From: Macrothele yani
Taxonomy: Eukaryota > Arthropoda > Arachnida > Araneae > Macrothelidae
NCBI GenBank assembly: GCA_039090855.1
Contig: CM077027.1
Span: 105,995,187 to 106,059,186 of the forward strand
Direction of reading: 5' to 3'
Length of the DNA stretch: 64,000 bases
Shown: positions 1-11,225 of the stretch, in pieces
Position numbering within the stretch: the first letter of the stretch is position 1
Layout: every line of letters starts with the position of its first letter
The notes under the pieces: generated by a model
Told to the model about the DNA's origin: nothing
The model's database searches: none
What the model saw: only the letters and a program-made list of their open reading frames with translations
Position numbers and translations under genes: made by a program

Positions 1-166
1 ATGCGTTGCTCTCTTTTCTGAAGGATAAAAACAGTCTCTTTAAGGCAGAAGCATGTTCGAAATGCTTGTGTTAGTGTGTGTGCATACATGTTGAAGAAAT
101 GTAGGAAGTTCTTTTAAGTGTAAAGGACATTATTCCAATTAAAGGGTGTTTTTATGCTGTGCAGTT

Positions 167-382
167 GCCACACAGGTGGCGCAGAGGTCTAAGAACTGGA
201 TCATTTGTCCGAGAGGGTAGGTGCTCGAATCGAATCCCAGTGAGACATGGATGTTATGTATGTCTTGCGGCCCTGACTCTGTCTCTTCCCTTGAACCAGT
301 GACCCTAAATTAGGGACAGGCGTCTGCTTATATTCCATCGAATTGCTCGCGGTGGTCGTTAAATCTCCAAACAAACACAAAA
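167..382 (+). repeat. SINE-1 copy (tRNA-headed SINE)
   Basis: A diverged copy of the commonest short repeat in this window. It has a tRNA-like head (A-box region GTGGCGCAGAGGTCTAAG, B-box-like GAATCGAATCCC), then the family body with GACCCTAAATTAGGGACAGG, then GGTGGTCGTTAAATCTCC and an A-rich end. Head and body order give the + orientation. It is a Pol III type SINE, not a functional tRNA gene. Confidence 0.85.
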
Positions 383-797
383 TTGTGTAATTATGAGTTG
401 AGTGTATTTTTTTTCCTTTTGGAAACCCATATTATTTCTTCAGTCACATCGGTGTAATCGAGTAATAAACTTCATTAGAGCAAAGTCGGGTCTCGCTTTT
501 AATATCAACAGGAAACACAAGCTATACTTAAAATAACAACTCTTAATCCTCATATTCCTAATCTCCTCCTAACTAACCAAGTTTTCTGCTGTACGAACTT
601 TCTGTTTTTTCACCCATGGGCCATTCTGATTTTCTTAATTACTTATCATGAGTAAAACACACTGTGCCGGGAATTGTTGAGCTCGGTACTAGAAAATTGG
701 CGCGTAGGATAACCGCAGTTATTTCTATGCAGTTTTCTGAAGTTCGGCATTGTTCTTCCCTTAGATTTGTTTGTTTGCGCCTAATTTGTTACCGATA
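383..797. other. No recognisable feature
   Basis: AT-rich sequence without a long reading frame, repeat structure or transposon end that I recognise. It ends at the TA target dinucleotide of the Tc1 element starting at 800. Confidence 0.5.
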
Positions 798-799
798 TA

Positions 800-2018
800 C
801 ACTATCTTCCAACAAGTAATTGGACACCTGTGATAGCAAGGGAAAACGAAGTTCATTCACCTTCAGTAGTTGGTGGAGCCTCCACGAGCGGCGATTATAG
901 CTGCGACCCTCCGAGGCATACTCTTAACCAGGCGTTGTACGACGGCTAGCGGTATTTTCTTCCACTCGGCTTGGAGAAGACAGGTCAGTTCCTTCACCGA
1001 TTTCGGACGGTGGGGGCACCCCTTAAGTCGACGCTCCAACTCGTCCCAGAGGTGCTCGATAGGGTTAAGGTCCGGGCTCTGCGCAGGCCACTTCATTCAA
1101 TTAACCCCATTGTCACCATACCAAGCCATGGTGGACCTCGCAACATGACAGGTGGCATTGTCATCCTGAAAGTAACATGGGTCCACCCCGTAAAACTGCC
1201 ACAACGTAGGAAGCACATGGTCAACCAAAATGGTACAGTAGGTCTCGGCGTTGAGTCTAATAGGAATTGCGACCAAGGGTCCCGTGCCATACAAGGAGAA
1301 ACACCTTCATAGCATAATTCCACCGCAGCCGAACTTCACAGTTGGCACAATACATTCCGGCAGGAGGCATTCTCCAGGCAGACGCTAAACCCAGACCCTG
1401 CCATTCGAACGGTAGAGGGTGAACCTTGATTCGTCGCTCCAAAGAACCTGTTTCCACTGTTCAACGGTCCACTGTCGACGTTCTTTACACCACGTAAGCC
1501 GAGCAGTGCTATTGGACTTGGTGATCAAAGGTTTGTGGGCGGCAGCACGTCCATCATAACCAAGCAGATGGGCTTTCTTACGGATGGTATTCATCGAAAG
1601 AACACTCCCGGATGCCTGTCGAAACTCCTAGCGGATGCGGCCCACCGATTTCGTGTGATTCTTCCGAATTTCTCTGGCCAACACCCGTCGGTCTCTAACT
1701 CCTAGTTTTGTGGGTCTGCCATGTCGGGGTACATTCTGACAGTCACCTCTCATTTTCCACTTGCCAATCACGAAGGCCAATCTCGATTTTGCGTACTTCA
1801 ACTCGCTGGATATGTCACGTATGGATCGGCCATTTCTGTGATACCCGACGATTACACCTTTCTCGAAATCAGAGAGCTCCGAACAGCGTGGCATCTAGCT
1901 TGCGACTGGTTTCGTTGTTGTTTCCCACTCGATATTTAACGGCGGCGGCCGTGACGAGTATCAGGACCGCAGATATCGTCCATTGCAGGGGTGTCCAATT
2001 ACTTGTTGGTAGATAGTG
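800..2018 (-). mobile_element. Tc1-like transposon, DD34E type, 1219 bp
   Basis: A complete but inactive Tc1/mariner element. Inverted terminal repeats of about 29 bp (starting CACTATCTTCCAACAAGTAA on the left) match the right end with one mismatch, and TA dinucleotides flank both ends (798-799 and 2019-2020), the standard Tc1 target duplication. The interior carries a broken transposase on the minus strand. Length fits a normal Tc1 element, so there is no large deletion; decay is by point changes and frameshifts. No second copy lies in this window. Confidence 0.95.
863..1894 (-). pseudogene. Tc1-type transposase pseudogene (DD34E)
   Basis: Cut-and-paste DDE transposase. From the N-terminus: a helix-turn-helix part (1628-1894, with DFEKGVIVGYHRNGRS), a segment with WSDESRF holding the first catalytic Asp (1385-1594), a segment with FQDDNATCH holding the second Asp, and a C-terminal part with SPDLNPIEHLWDEL holding the catalytic Glu (863-1096). 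The pieces are in different frames, so at least two frameshifts separate them. The last two segments share a frame and are split by one TGA at 1097-1099. Counting through that stop gives 34 residues between second Asp and Glu. It cannot make active protein. Confidence 0.92.
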
Positions 2019-2392
2019 TACTTTATGGAGAAATGACGCTTTGCGTTTCCCTTCCGGCATTTCTAACAACGCCAGCTGCAGACCTTGGGTCAAGAAAACA
2101 TACTTCTAGGCTGTGGTTGAAAATAAACTAACACTTTAACAAATATAAAGGCACTATATTTTCAAAATTTTCACCGCTTAAACGAGATCCACAATAATAA
2201 GAAACAAGTTATTGATGGAACCGAAGAAGACCGAGACAAGAAGAAACTTGGAAAGTTTACACCCGGTCAGATTGTTCAGTCATCTTTATTCTGAAGGCTG
2301 ACATTCCCATAAGTAAGCTTTTGGATAAGATATCAGCTCCTGCCCGTTTTCTGTAGTCTGTTCCGACTGATTTCAGTTGGTTGATTTTTTGT

Positions 2393-2600
2393 ATTGGAGG
2401 ATTTAACAACCACCGTGAGCAACTCAATAGGCTATAAGCAGTCACCCGTCCCTAATTTAGGGCCACTGGCTCCGGGGAAGGGAGAGGGCCAGTACAGTAA
2501 GACAAACACAACATCCATGCCTCACCGGGATTCGAACCCAGACCCCTTTCGGATGAATGATCAGAAGCCGTTGTTTAGACCACTGCGCCATACATACCGG
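2393..2600 (-). repeat. SINE-1 copy
   Basis: Minus-strand SINE-1 copy. Reading + it starts with the reverse tail (TTTAACAACCACCGTGAGC), then CCCTAATTTAGGGCCACTGG, and ends with the reversed tRNA-like head (GGGATTCGAACCCAGACC, then ACCACTGCGCCA). Confidence 0.88.
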
Positions 2601-3226
2601 GCGACTTCAGCTGGTTGGAAACTGATTCATGGCCAACATATTGCTATGAAATGTAACTGTTTTGTCCTCTGAAATCTCGCCCTGTAGCTGACACATTCGC
2701 GCGCTTCAGCCAGTTATGGAGTACGAAATTCATAAATAATTCTTAATTCTTAAGTCACACCTGAAGTTTTTCAGAAGCGAAAATAAATATCAGTATTTAT
2801 TTCATTTGAAATAGGACAGTAGAAATGTATGGTGTAACTAAGGTTTTGGAGCGAAAACTTTTGATAAAGTCTGAAACCAGGTCTAAATAAAAACTGATTG
2901 TATTGATTTTATCTTGAATTGTGCTAAAAGAATTCTTATATAGATTCTGATCGTAATACATGACTAAATATTTGAAGTGCATAACTTGCTGCCTCTTTTT
3001 ACGTACAGACGATCTTAAGTGATTGGATTTTTAATGTGTCTTTTCTCTTTTCTTTATAAACGGACTCTTTACAATTCCGCACACTAGTGATGACATGCAT
3101 TCTTGCAAGTTCATTCATCATTCACACAAAATAGCCATTCGCAAAAACTCATTCATATGAATAGTCATTCACTTTGCATCCGCTTCCGATTTCATTTTGG
3201 AACAAAAATGATTTGCTACTCACACT
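2601..3226. other. No recognisable feature
   Basis: AT-rich sequence with no coding similarity or transposon end that I recognise. It runs into the tandem array at 3227. Confidence 0.5.
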
Positions 3227-3740
3227 GAGCAAATCATTCTTTGCTCCAAAATGAGTGCGATGCCAAGCTGAAATTGGCAAACTGCCAAAAAGAGCTGATC
3301 TCCAAAATTCACCTTTTACGATGAATGGCAAGAGAAGCGTACCCACAAATCTTCTTGGCGAACTGTCCAAAAGAGTAGGAAATCACCATTCACCTTTTAC
3401 GATCAATGATTCGACAAGAAAAGCGTGTTATCTTTTCGGCAAACTCTCCTAAAAAGGAGGCCTCCACCATTAAAATTTTACGATAAAAGTTTCTGCAAAA
3501 GAAGCGCATTCACAGCTCTTTTTTTAAAACTAACCTAAAGAGCAGATCACCTTTCACCTTTTACGATGAATGATTCGGCAAGAGAAGCGCATTCACAGCT
3601 TTTTTTTTCCAGAAGGCCAAATGAGCAGACCTCCAACATTCACCTTTCACGGTGTATGATTCGGGAATTAGAGGTACATTCGTTGATATTTTTGGCAAAC
3701 TCCCCAAAGAACAAGAGACCCGTCGCCGTTTGTCCATCAA
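3227..3740. repeat. Diverged tandem array, about 82-bp unit, six copies
   Basis: The phrase TTCACCTTTTACGATGAATG or a variant starts at about 3308, 3389, 3470, 3553 and 3639, a spacing of 81-86 bp. Each unit also has a TTGGCAAACTGCCAAAAAGAG-like part; partial units at 3227 and 3725 extend the array. Units are well diverged, so it is an old minisatellite-like array. Frames running through it look like by-products of the repeat. Confidence 0.8.
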
Positions 3741-4014
3741 TAAATCTCCGTCTGTAGCGATCGATTCTGGCACACCATTCATATAAATGTCACTCACGTA
3801 TTATTTCCATTCTTAAGTTTCACCCATGTTTCCTTACTGACTGCTGATTGCTCACTCACATAACGGTTGACATCCATTAATTCTTGACATTTCCTTTCTT
3901 ATCAGGAATTCGTTTCCAAACTCATCCGATTTCGGCCCGGTTTTATTTTCGTTTTATTTTTGGAAAGGAAACAAAATATTTCAAAGAACCCTTCAGACGT
4001 CTTTAGAATAATAC

Positions 4015-4672
4015 TTCAGAGCTGCAGAATATGATCCAGGAACTTGCTGAGAGGGGTAAAGAAATGGATTTAAAAATGAACTTTGAGATGGTAAAATGGA
4101 AGTACAATGCTTGCTCAAGGAATCAAGATTTATTGATTGATGGGGAAAAACTGGAGGTAAGCAATTCCTACATTGACGGAAACATTAATTGGCGTAAAAA
4201 CTTGGTTGGAGAGCTTTGGGAGAAACAGCACAATTTTTAAGGGTAATGTGCCATTATGTACTAAAAGAAAAGTGTTTAATCAATGCATCCTTCCAGTGCT
4301 TACATATGCAGCTGAGACATGGACCTTAACTACAAAAGACACACAAAGACTGCAGGCATGCTTGGTGTAACCGGATGGATAAGAAGAGGAACTCGTGGAT
4401 AAGGCAAAAGACAAAACTGGAAGGCAACATGGTCAGAGTAAAATCCTTGAAATGGCAATGGGCTGGACATATTTCCAGGAGAAAAGACCACCGATGAACA
4501 ACCGAAATTTTAGACTGAATTCCAAGGGACAGAAAAAGACGCCGAAAAAGACCACATGGGAGATGTGTGGATAGAAGAGATTGGCCCAAGACAGTCAGTT
4601 GTTGAAGAAACTTGGGGAGACCCTCATCTAGCAGTGTATTGATAATGATTGTCAATGATGATGATGATGATA
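4015..4672 (+). mobile_element. RTE-like retrotransposon, 3' fragment
   Basis: 5'-truncated, decayed piece of the same non-LTR family as the element at 43184-46051. It starts just after the RT catalytic region (MIQELAERGKEMDLKMNF, 4031 onward) and continues through a shifted frame with CILPVLTYAAETWTLT, the RTE C-terminal region. It ends at about 4672 in a run of GAT repeats, the 3' tail of every RTE copy here. Frameshifts and a deletion after the ETWTLT motif break it. Confidence 0.9.
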
Positions 4673-4974
4673 TATTCGAATTTATAGTTCAAAAAAGATT
4701 TGTCCAGGTCTGGTGAGGGTCGGGTCCAAATCCAAAAGTTTTGACCCGTTTACAACTCTGGTCGTAACTTAAAGGGATTTTTTTTATGACTACTGAATAC
4801 GTTTCTGAACATTAATAAGCACTTTAAGTGTTCATATAATATGCCGCCCCACCTCTGGGTCAGTTATAAGCATTGCCGGTTTAACCGTCGGATTAAACTG
4901 CCTGCGGTTGGTTTGCTAGGTGTCCTCTGCTGATGAAAGCTTCGTTTAAGTGCGGAAATGTGTTATTTTTTTTT
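4673..4974. other. No recognisable feature
   Basis: Short stretch between an RTE tail and a SINE. Nothing recognised on either strand. Confidence 0.45.
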
Positions 4975-5180
4975 TGTCGGAGATGTAACGACCACCGTTA
5001 GCAACTCAAAGGGCTATAAGCAGTTGCCCGTCCTTAATTTAGGGCCACTGGTTCCAGGGACGAGAGTGAACCAGTGCCGTAAGACAAACACCACATCCAC
5101 GTCCCACAGGGATTCGAATCCAGACCCCTTTCGGAGGAATGATCAGAAGCCGCCGCTTAGAACATTGTTCCACCGGAGCG
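4975..5180 (-). repeat. SINE-1 copy
   Basis: Minus-strand SINE-1 with a T-rich start (reverse of the A-rich tail) at about 4965. The reversed B box reads GGGATTCGAATCCAGACC and the copy ends near CATTGTTCCACCGG. A second copy in the opposite direction starts only about 50 bp downstream. Confidence 0.88.
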
Positions 5181-5226
5181 TTGTAATGTGTTGTTATTCA
5201 TAAGAATTTGCTAGAAAATTAGCTTC

Positions 5227-5440
5227 GTCACCCCGGTGCCGCAGTGGTCTAAGCGCTGGCTTACGACCATTCGTCCGTGAAGGGTCCGGGTTCGAATCCC
5301 AGTGAGATATGGATGTTGTGTTTGGCTTACGGCACTGATTATATCCCTTCCTGGAACCAATGACCCTAAATTAGGGACGGGTGACTGCTTTTAGCCCATT
5401 CAGTTGCTCACGGTGGTCGTTAAAGCCCAATCAAAAAAAG
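5227..5440 (+). repeat. SINE-1 copy
   Basis: Plus-strand SINE-1: head CACCCCGGTGCCGCAGTGG, B box GGGTTCGAATCCC, body with CCCTAAATTAGGGACGGG and tail GGTGGTCGTTAAAGCCC followed by A-rich sequence. Tail-to-tail neighbours would be in conflict with its partner at 4975; the two copies lie head-to-head. Confidence 0.9.
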
Positions 5441-6541
5441 AAAATTAGCCTTTAACTAATAAGCTCTATGATCCATGTGGATCCAACTCTTTTGCCTTTC
5501 TGCGATGGAAGAAGTGACACAGTTGCCCAGAATCGCATCCGAATTTCAGGTATACTTTCGGTTTTGATATGACGTCTAACGGGCCCACATTCGGACCACG
5601 TGCAGTACTTTTGCAGAGTTATCGAATGGAGCTATCGCAAGGATTCACCTCATATGTATTTAGAATTAATAAGAATATTTTGAAGTCAGTGTTTCGAAAC
5701 CTTTTTGCTCACCCTCTATTTGGATTCCGTAGGTATATTATTTAGTTCATCTTTTCTTCAGTGTGTGTCTTTCTGCTTTCATGGAAAACTAATCCCCATT
5801 GATTTTAGAGCTTTCATTGACGAAAGATGCAACTGCGTGATTTCAGCCTTTCAAGATATAAACAGAAAACTGAAATACTTTCGGTAAAAAATACAATTCA
5901 TGTGCCTCTGTTTGAGTTGACTGCCACTCGCAATCGAAAAGAAACAAGGATTTTCCCAAATGGAGTCGGCATCACATGAGCTGAACAAGGGGAAAGGTTT
6001 CCATTACCAACACTTTCAATGCTCCCACTAAAGATCTTCGATGAGAGATTTATCCTCCACGCTGACGGAGCTCTAGGCGAGGTTACACTGCGTTACTTTC
6101 GCGATTCTCACAGGAAATGTATCCTGAGAGAGGAGATGTAAGAGAGCTAGATTCCGAGAGGCCAGCAATCCAGAGATGCGAGATCAAATCCCATAGGTGC
6201 TATGAACTGCGCATCTTTTGGATGCGAGTGGGAAATGATGACTTATGAAAAAATTTTGGGCTCGGATTAAAGCCAAAAAGTCTCTCTTGTACAGTTACTG
6301 TCTTGGTGTATGTACGAATGAGTGGAAAACAAGACAAGAAAATGAGAGTAGAAGAAGACAAAGAATGAAAGTGATACTAAGAAAATGGTATGAATGAGAA
6401 ACAAGTTCTTTTTGACTACAAGGTTCTACAGACACTTTTCAGTGAAGTATCACGCGTTTTCTTTAAACTTTGCCGTAGGACTACGTCTTACTCCGCGAAT
6501 AGTATGGCGGGACTTACGGCCGACCGCATGTGACCATACAT
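5441..6541. other. No recognisable feature
   Basis: About 1.1 kb of ordinary AT-rich sequence. The only frame above 59 codons (5705-5887) shows no motif. I see nothing supportable. Confidence 0.45.
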
Positions 6542-6668
6542 AGGTCAGACACAGAGATCGTTGACCTATGTATGATCCCTGTAAAATCATACAGGTCAGA
6601 CCCGGAAATCGTTGACCTATATATGATCCCTATAAAATCATAGAGGTCAGACCCGGAGATCGCTTAAA
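6542..6668. repeat. 51-bp tandem repeat, 2.5 copies
   Basis: AGGTCAGAC begins at 6542, 6593 and 6644, exactly 51 bp apart. Each unit holds GTTGACCTATNTATGATCCC. The last unit runs directly into the Penelope-type reading frame at 6645, so the repeated sequence includes the codons for the first residues (GQTRRS) of that frame. Confidence 0.85.
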
Positions 6669-6947
6669 TTCAGATTAAAAGAACACCAATCATTTATTAA
6701 AAAGTGTGATACTAAAATATATTTTATAGCCCAGCACTGTTGGGAAAATAACCACAATTTTCTGTTTGATGACGCAAAACCGTTAGATAGACCTAAATCA
6801 ATATTAGACCTAGACGTTTTAGGAGCCTTTCACATTTTTCAAAACGGTAAAGACCTGGTAAAGGATTTATCTTCATCTCCATACTTATCGAGCATATGGA
6901 AAGCACTCATCAAAACCGACGACCTCCGCGAGATATTTGACACGTGA
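6645..6947 (+). pseudogene. Penelope-like element GIY-YIG endonuclease fragment
   Basis: An open stretch of 100 codons with no ATG start, ending at TGA 6945-6947. It begins GQTRRSLKFRLKEH, the part of a Penelope-like element GIY-YIG nuclease that follows the second (YIG) motif, and continues with IAQHCWENNHNF and then PLDRPKSILDLDVLGAFHI, both typical of PLE C-termini. In the family this domain follows the reverse transcriptase and nicks target DNA. The GIY and YI parts and the RT are missing, so the copy is 5'-truncated. The truncation point lies inside the 51-bp tandem repeat. Assignment is by motif recognition. Confidence 0.75.
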
Positions 6948-7148
6948 AATGAAATAGTTCCCAGCGAAACTATAGTAGACTTTAAATTATAAATATTGCA
7001 TTCGTAAACATTGTTTTCTGAGTTAAATTAAATGTATTTACGGAACGCCTGCAGCTCAGTTACTCCAACATACTTAAATGTCCACAAATTTGTGCATTAG
7101 AAACATCTGCGTATTACCTCGTTTTGCCTGTTATACATCCTGAAAACC

Positions 7149-7331
7149 TCATCGCGTGGACTCCACAAAGCGTTGAATGCTGACCTATAATAGTGCTATT
7201 CACGTGTTACACAATGTGTCATAGAAAGCCTGTAAATTTTGAAGTGGAGCGTCGTAACGTCGAATCTCCTTTTCCAGTACGTCTCAAACATACTTAATTG
7301 GGTTGAGTCCCAGCGAGTTGCAAGGCCACGA
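7149..7331 (-). pseudogene. Tc1-type transposase C-terminal relic
   Basis: The minus strand reads SWPCNSLGLNPIKYV, stop, DVLEKEIRRY, and later IQRFVESTR before a terminal stop. This matches the C-terminal block of Tc1 transposases (WPxxSPDLNPIExxWDxL ... RxVxSMPR), with three internal stops and Lys at the catalytic Glu position. No terminal repeat was found. It is an old relic. Confidence 0.7.
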
Positions 7332-7433
7332 GAGCACAGATATTTATTGTCATGTTTCTGAAATCAATTAGCAAAATGTCGTGTCATGTTACATATGGTG
7401 CATATCTTGTTGATAGAGCCAAAGTTGTCTATA

Positions 7434-8333
7434 CAGGGTGATTGTAAACTCCTTCAACAAAACAAGAGAGGTGATAGTACACATCAAGACGAACAATATT
7501 TGCAATGGAACCTGCGGCCGCATTCTACTCCTAGTGCCAGAAAAGAGCACGTTCGAAAAACGTCCAGGCACACGGAGTTCCAACCAGTGCATGAGAAGCA
7601 CAAGACGCAAATCAGGTGCTCTGAGCACGTGCGTAGACGATGAGGAGCAAACATTTGAAAAAGCAGCCGAACCCGTTCAGCGATATTACTGTGCGAACAT
7701 CACATGAGAATAGACGTATACGTCTGACCGGCGCAGCGTACCGTGTGTACCTGGAGAAAGTGCTTCCCAGTCTGTTGCAGGATGTTCCGCTCACCATACG
7801 AAGGGACATGTGGTTTACTCATGAGGGGTCCCCAGCACACTTTGATACTTCCTAGATGCGACACATCCCGGGCGGTGGATGGGAAGCGGTGGACCTGTGA
7901 TTGGCCTCCACGCTCCCTGGACCTTAATTTTTCTTCTGGGGACACAAGGAAACATTGGTGTACAAGACACCTGTGGACTCCTGGAAGATCTCCTCGCGCG
8001 AATCGCTCTTGCTGCGGTCAAGATCAACACCACACCGGGAGTCTAAGAGAGGGTGCGGCAGTCCTTCATTCGCCGGTGTGGGCTGTTACACCCTTGGACG
8101 CCACTTTGAGCAGCTCCTTTGAGTCTTTCTCTGATGCGATTGGAATTGTGCAACTCATAAATTAGGTATGTCTCTTTGTTTTCACTCTTGAAGGTTCAAC
8201 GTGGATATGTAACTTTACTCTTTTCTGGCACTAGGAGTGGAATGCGCCCCTAGGTTCCATTGCAAATATTGTTCGTCTTGATGTGTACTATCTCACCCCT
8301 CTTGTTTTGTTGAAGGAGTTTACAATCACCCTG
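7434..8333 (+). mobile_element. DNA transposon with about 115-bp terminal inverted repeats
   Basis: Left arm 7434-7547 (CAGGGTGATTGTAAACTCC onward) is repeated inverted at 8218-8333 (ending GGAGTTTACAATCACCCTG). Between them lies a decayed transposase on the + strand. I could not find a clear target duplication: the flanks are TATA on the left and CATG on the right. The length (900 bp) implies internal deletion. By its transposase it belongs to the DDE superfamily widespread in insects. Confidence 0.85.
7700..8060 (+). pseudogene. DDE transposase remnant inside the long-TIR element
   Basis: Reads LTGAAYRVYLEKVLPSLLQ then MWFTHEGSPAHF, then in shifted frames DLNFFFWGHKE and LVYKTPVDS. I recall this family normally having HDGAPAHF and SPDLNPLDFFLWGH. 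Here the second catalytic Asp position reads Glu, and the PLD triplet with the third acidic residue is deleted. N-terminal and first-Asp regions are absent. It cannot be active. Confidence 0.75.
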
Positions 8334-9589
8334 CATGCATTGTGATCATGAATAGATGTGCTTAGTCGGCGGCGATAGACAGGACATCCCGTCGAGCAAG
8401 TGATTCACTGTGATCAGTGGGCCCAGTAGTGCCAGGAAAACAGTTCTCAAATCACAATGCCACTGTCGCCAACCTTCTCAACACCAACAGTAGGTCCTGG
8501 TTCCGCGATCTATATATCTTCCAGTAGGTGAATAGCTCCCGTTCTGCGATGTTGCTTTTTTCAAACGTAAACACATGAAGCAGGGCTATGAAGTCGGAAT
8601 CGAGATTCATCTGAGCAGGCAACCAATTTCTACAAGTCGGTGGTTCAGAATCGGTGCTGACGTGCCCATGAAAGCAGCAGTGTTTTGAGACTTTCAGTCA
8701 GCATGAGAAACCGCGATCGACGTCGACTGTTACAGCCGATACAGGGGTCAGATATTGTCACATTACCCACGTGGCATAGATCTTGCCATTCCAACGTCCT
8801 ACTGAGTAGTTAGTTAGGTCAGTGGGCTTGTCATTGCTGCATTTAGAGACGGAATACATGACGCTCACCCTGGGTGTCGCCCACACGTGACTGTCCCATA
8901 TATTACCTTCGGCTGGTTATTCTACTGCTTCTGAACCAATAATAGAAGACTCGTAACACCGCAGAAGGGCAGCAATTCACCGCTTTGGCTGTTGTCGTCA
9001 TACTGGCAGTCGAACGTCATGCCCGACAACCATACCACACTGGAAGTCGGAAGGATCTTAACACGGACCCAGCTTTCCTTGAAGAAACGCGGAAACTGAT
9101 CGTCACGCGTGCTCTTTAAGATCTTATATCAAACACTAGCTCATAACCCGTGCCATGCACAGGTGAAAAAGCTGTGACTGAATGTTTTATAACGCAAATC
9201 GTAAATTACATATACATAACTATAATAAACTGTTGAATTATTAATGGGCAGTTTATAAGATAGGTCACCAACAACAAAATCTTCCTAATATTCCCATGAC
9301 AGAAGCTTATTATATAGATTAATAGATTTTAACCCACCCGTCATATGACGGTCACAGTGCGTTAAAAGTCATATAATGTAAAAATTTAGGTAATTAAAAT
9401 GGTGCTAATTAAAGGTCATGAAAAACTTCTTGATATACGATGTTTTGTGTTATTGTGATTTGATTGTTCAAAAGATTTCCTTGCAGTTCATTGTGTTTGA
9501 CAAAAACTTTCATGTGCTGTGGATTTCTAGTTCGAGCACGTGTGTTTCCAGAGTTGAAGTCGTTTGTCTTTCTAACTTTATTTTATTTT
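8334..9589. other. Unassigned sequence, possibly decayed transposon
   Basis: About 1.25 kb. The first 800 bp are noticeably more GC-rich than the following AT-rich part, which often marks old transposon sequence here. I found no convincing transposase motif or terminal repeat. Confidence 0.35.
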
Positions 9590-9847
9590 CCCGTATTTCT
9601 CCTTGATTTTACGTATCGTGCGATAGCAGTGAGCTTAGTTACGATTTCGGCCACCGGATAAAAGCAGATGGTGCTGCAAATACTGAATGACGTCAGAGCG
9701 TTGACGTCAGATATAGGTTTTATTTCTCCTTGATTTTACGTATCGTGCAACAGCGGGGATCTTAGTTCCGATTTCTGCCGCCGATAAAAGCAGATAGCGC
9801 TGTGAGTACTGAATGACTTCAGAGCGTTAGGGACAGACATAGCCTAT
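9590..9847. repeat. 126-bp tandem duplication
   Basis: TTCTCCTTGATTTTACGTAT starts at 9597 and again at 9723. Both units continue with GATAAAAGCAGAT, CTGAATGAC and CAGAGCGTT and end with ATATAGGTTTTATT. The two units are clearly diverged. Confidence 0.85.
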
Positions 9848-9952
9848 AATATAGGTTTTATTCCGAGCTTGTGTAATCACCGGCGCTGCAAACCAGAACA
9901 TTCCTACACAAGGGGATGATGCAAAGCTAACTAAAGGTGCAATACATATATA

Positions 9953-10012
9953 CAGGGTGTTTCTAAAATGTTGGATCAAAATGTGGGAGCTTGTTCTACA
10001 GCCGATCTTGCT
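9953..10012 (+). repeat. CAGGGTGTTTC-type transposon end
   Basis: CAGGGTGTTTCTAAAATG followed by about 45 bp that matches, in inverted orientation, the sequence ending at 13192. The two may be the terminal repeats of one 3.2-kb element or two separate fragments of one family. Confidence 0.5.
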
Positions 10013-10077
10013 GAAAAAAACATATAGAAATAGAGCAGGAAACACTTTCTTGTAAGGACAAACACAGCTACGTAACA

Positions 10078-10270
10078 CGATGTAGATGACGTACTACTGC
10101 TTCGAATTGGAAAAGCAGCAGCGATAGTCTTGCCGGCGTAGGTCAGTTCGGAGAATAGGCAACTTTCGGATAGGGAGACGTGGATTCGAATCCCAACACC
10201 AGCAAAATGGTATATGCTATATTGGCACCCAAACGAAAGTGAAGCTCTTGACTTTCACGTTTGAAAAATT
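10078..10270 (+). repeat. SINE-4-like tRNA-headed repeat, copy 1
   Basis: Contains GCCGGCGTAGGTCAGTTCGG (A-box-like) and GTGGATTCGAATCCC (B-box-like), followed by AGCAAAATGGTATATGCTAT. The same order occurs at 11762-11990. It looks like a degenerate tRNA-derived repeat family with two copies here. Confidence 0.55.
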
Positions 10271-10978
10271 TGAGTGTTGAATGTTCGACATAACGCACGT
10301 AATTAGTGAAGTTAAGTCTTCTAAGATGAGATAATTATTCGAGCATGCCCATACAGCCCAAAACGTTTCAGATATGTATCAATAATCTTACAATCTCTCA
10401 TTTTCGTTACAGTTTCAGAGATATCCTGCACTCCAATCAAAAAAAAAAAAATTACGTTTCAGCAACATCTATTTTTCAACATTACTCTTTGTACATTACG
10501 GTTACGTCAAAAATAGCATTCACCGATAGTACTGTTTTATATTGCCATTGTACATAATTGCTCCCTTGATGTTACATTCCGGCGATATTTAAGATTTTTG
10601 GTTTGGCAAAGACGTCGATGCGCATGCGCATTTATGCCATTTCACCGAAGCACTCTCGTAGTCGTATTTCCACGTGCTACTGGGATATTCTTTGGTGATA
10701 CTGTCATACTCTAGCTAGCTAGTTAGTTGATTTAATATTTCATCCTTTTTGTTTTGTGATTCAAGATCATCTGAAAGTAAGTAATTGTTTTGATTATTAT
10801 AATTTTTAAGTTCTAAAAAGCATTTTATAAAATCTAAGTAGATGTATGTGTTGTTGTATTAGTATACTATACCAGCATATTTTTCTTTACTTGAAGCTGA
10901 GACATTTTCTATTGGTAGGTATTTAGAGAAAAACGAATTAGATTTTCTTTTCTTTTTTTCGCTGAAATATAGTCTGTA
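10271..10978. other. No recognisable feature
   Basis: AT-rich DNA ending next to the poly(T) of a SINE-1 copy. Nothing supportable. Confidence 0.45.
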
Positions 10979-10986
10979 TAATAGAA

Positions 10987-11217
10987 TTTTTTTTTTTTTT
11001 TTTTTTTGATTGGAGTTTTAACGACCACCGTGAGCAACTCAATGGTCTATAAGCAGTCGCCCGTCCCTAATTTAGGGTCACTGGTTCCAGGGAAGGGAGA
11101 GAGCCAGTGCCGTAAGACAAACACAACATCCATGCCTGACCGGGATTCGAACCCGGACCCCTTACGGACGAATGATCAGAGGCCAGCGCCTCAGACCACT
11201 GCGCCACCTGGGGCGGC
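10987..11217 (-). repeat. SINE-1 copy with target duplication
   Basis: Well-preserved minus-strand SINE-1. It starts with about 20 T (the reversed poly(A) tail), then TTTAACGACCACCGTGAGC, CCCTAATTTAGGGTCACTGG, reversed B box GGGATTCGAACCCGGACC and head CACTGCGCCACC. The 8-bp sequence TAATAGAA flanks it at 10979-10986 and 11218-11225, consistent with LINE-type target-primed insertion. Confidence 0.93.
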
Positions 11218-11225
11218 TAATAGAA

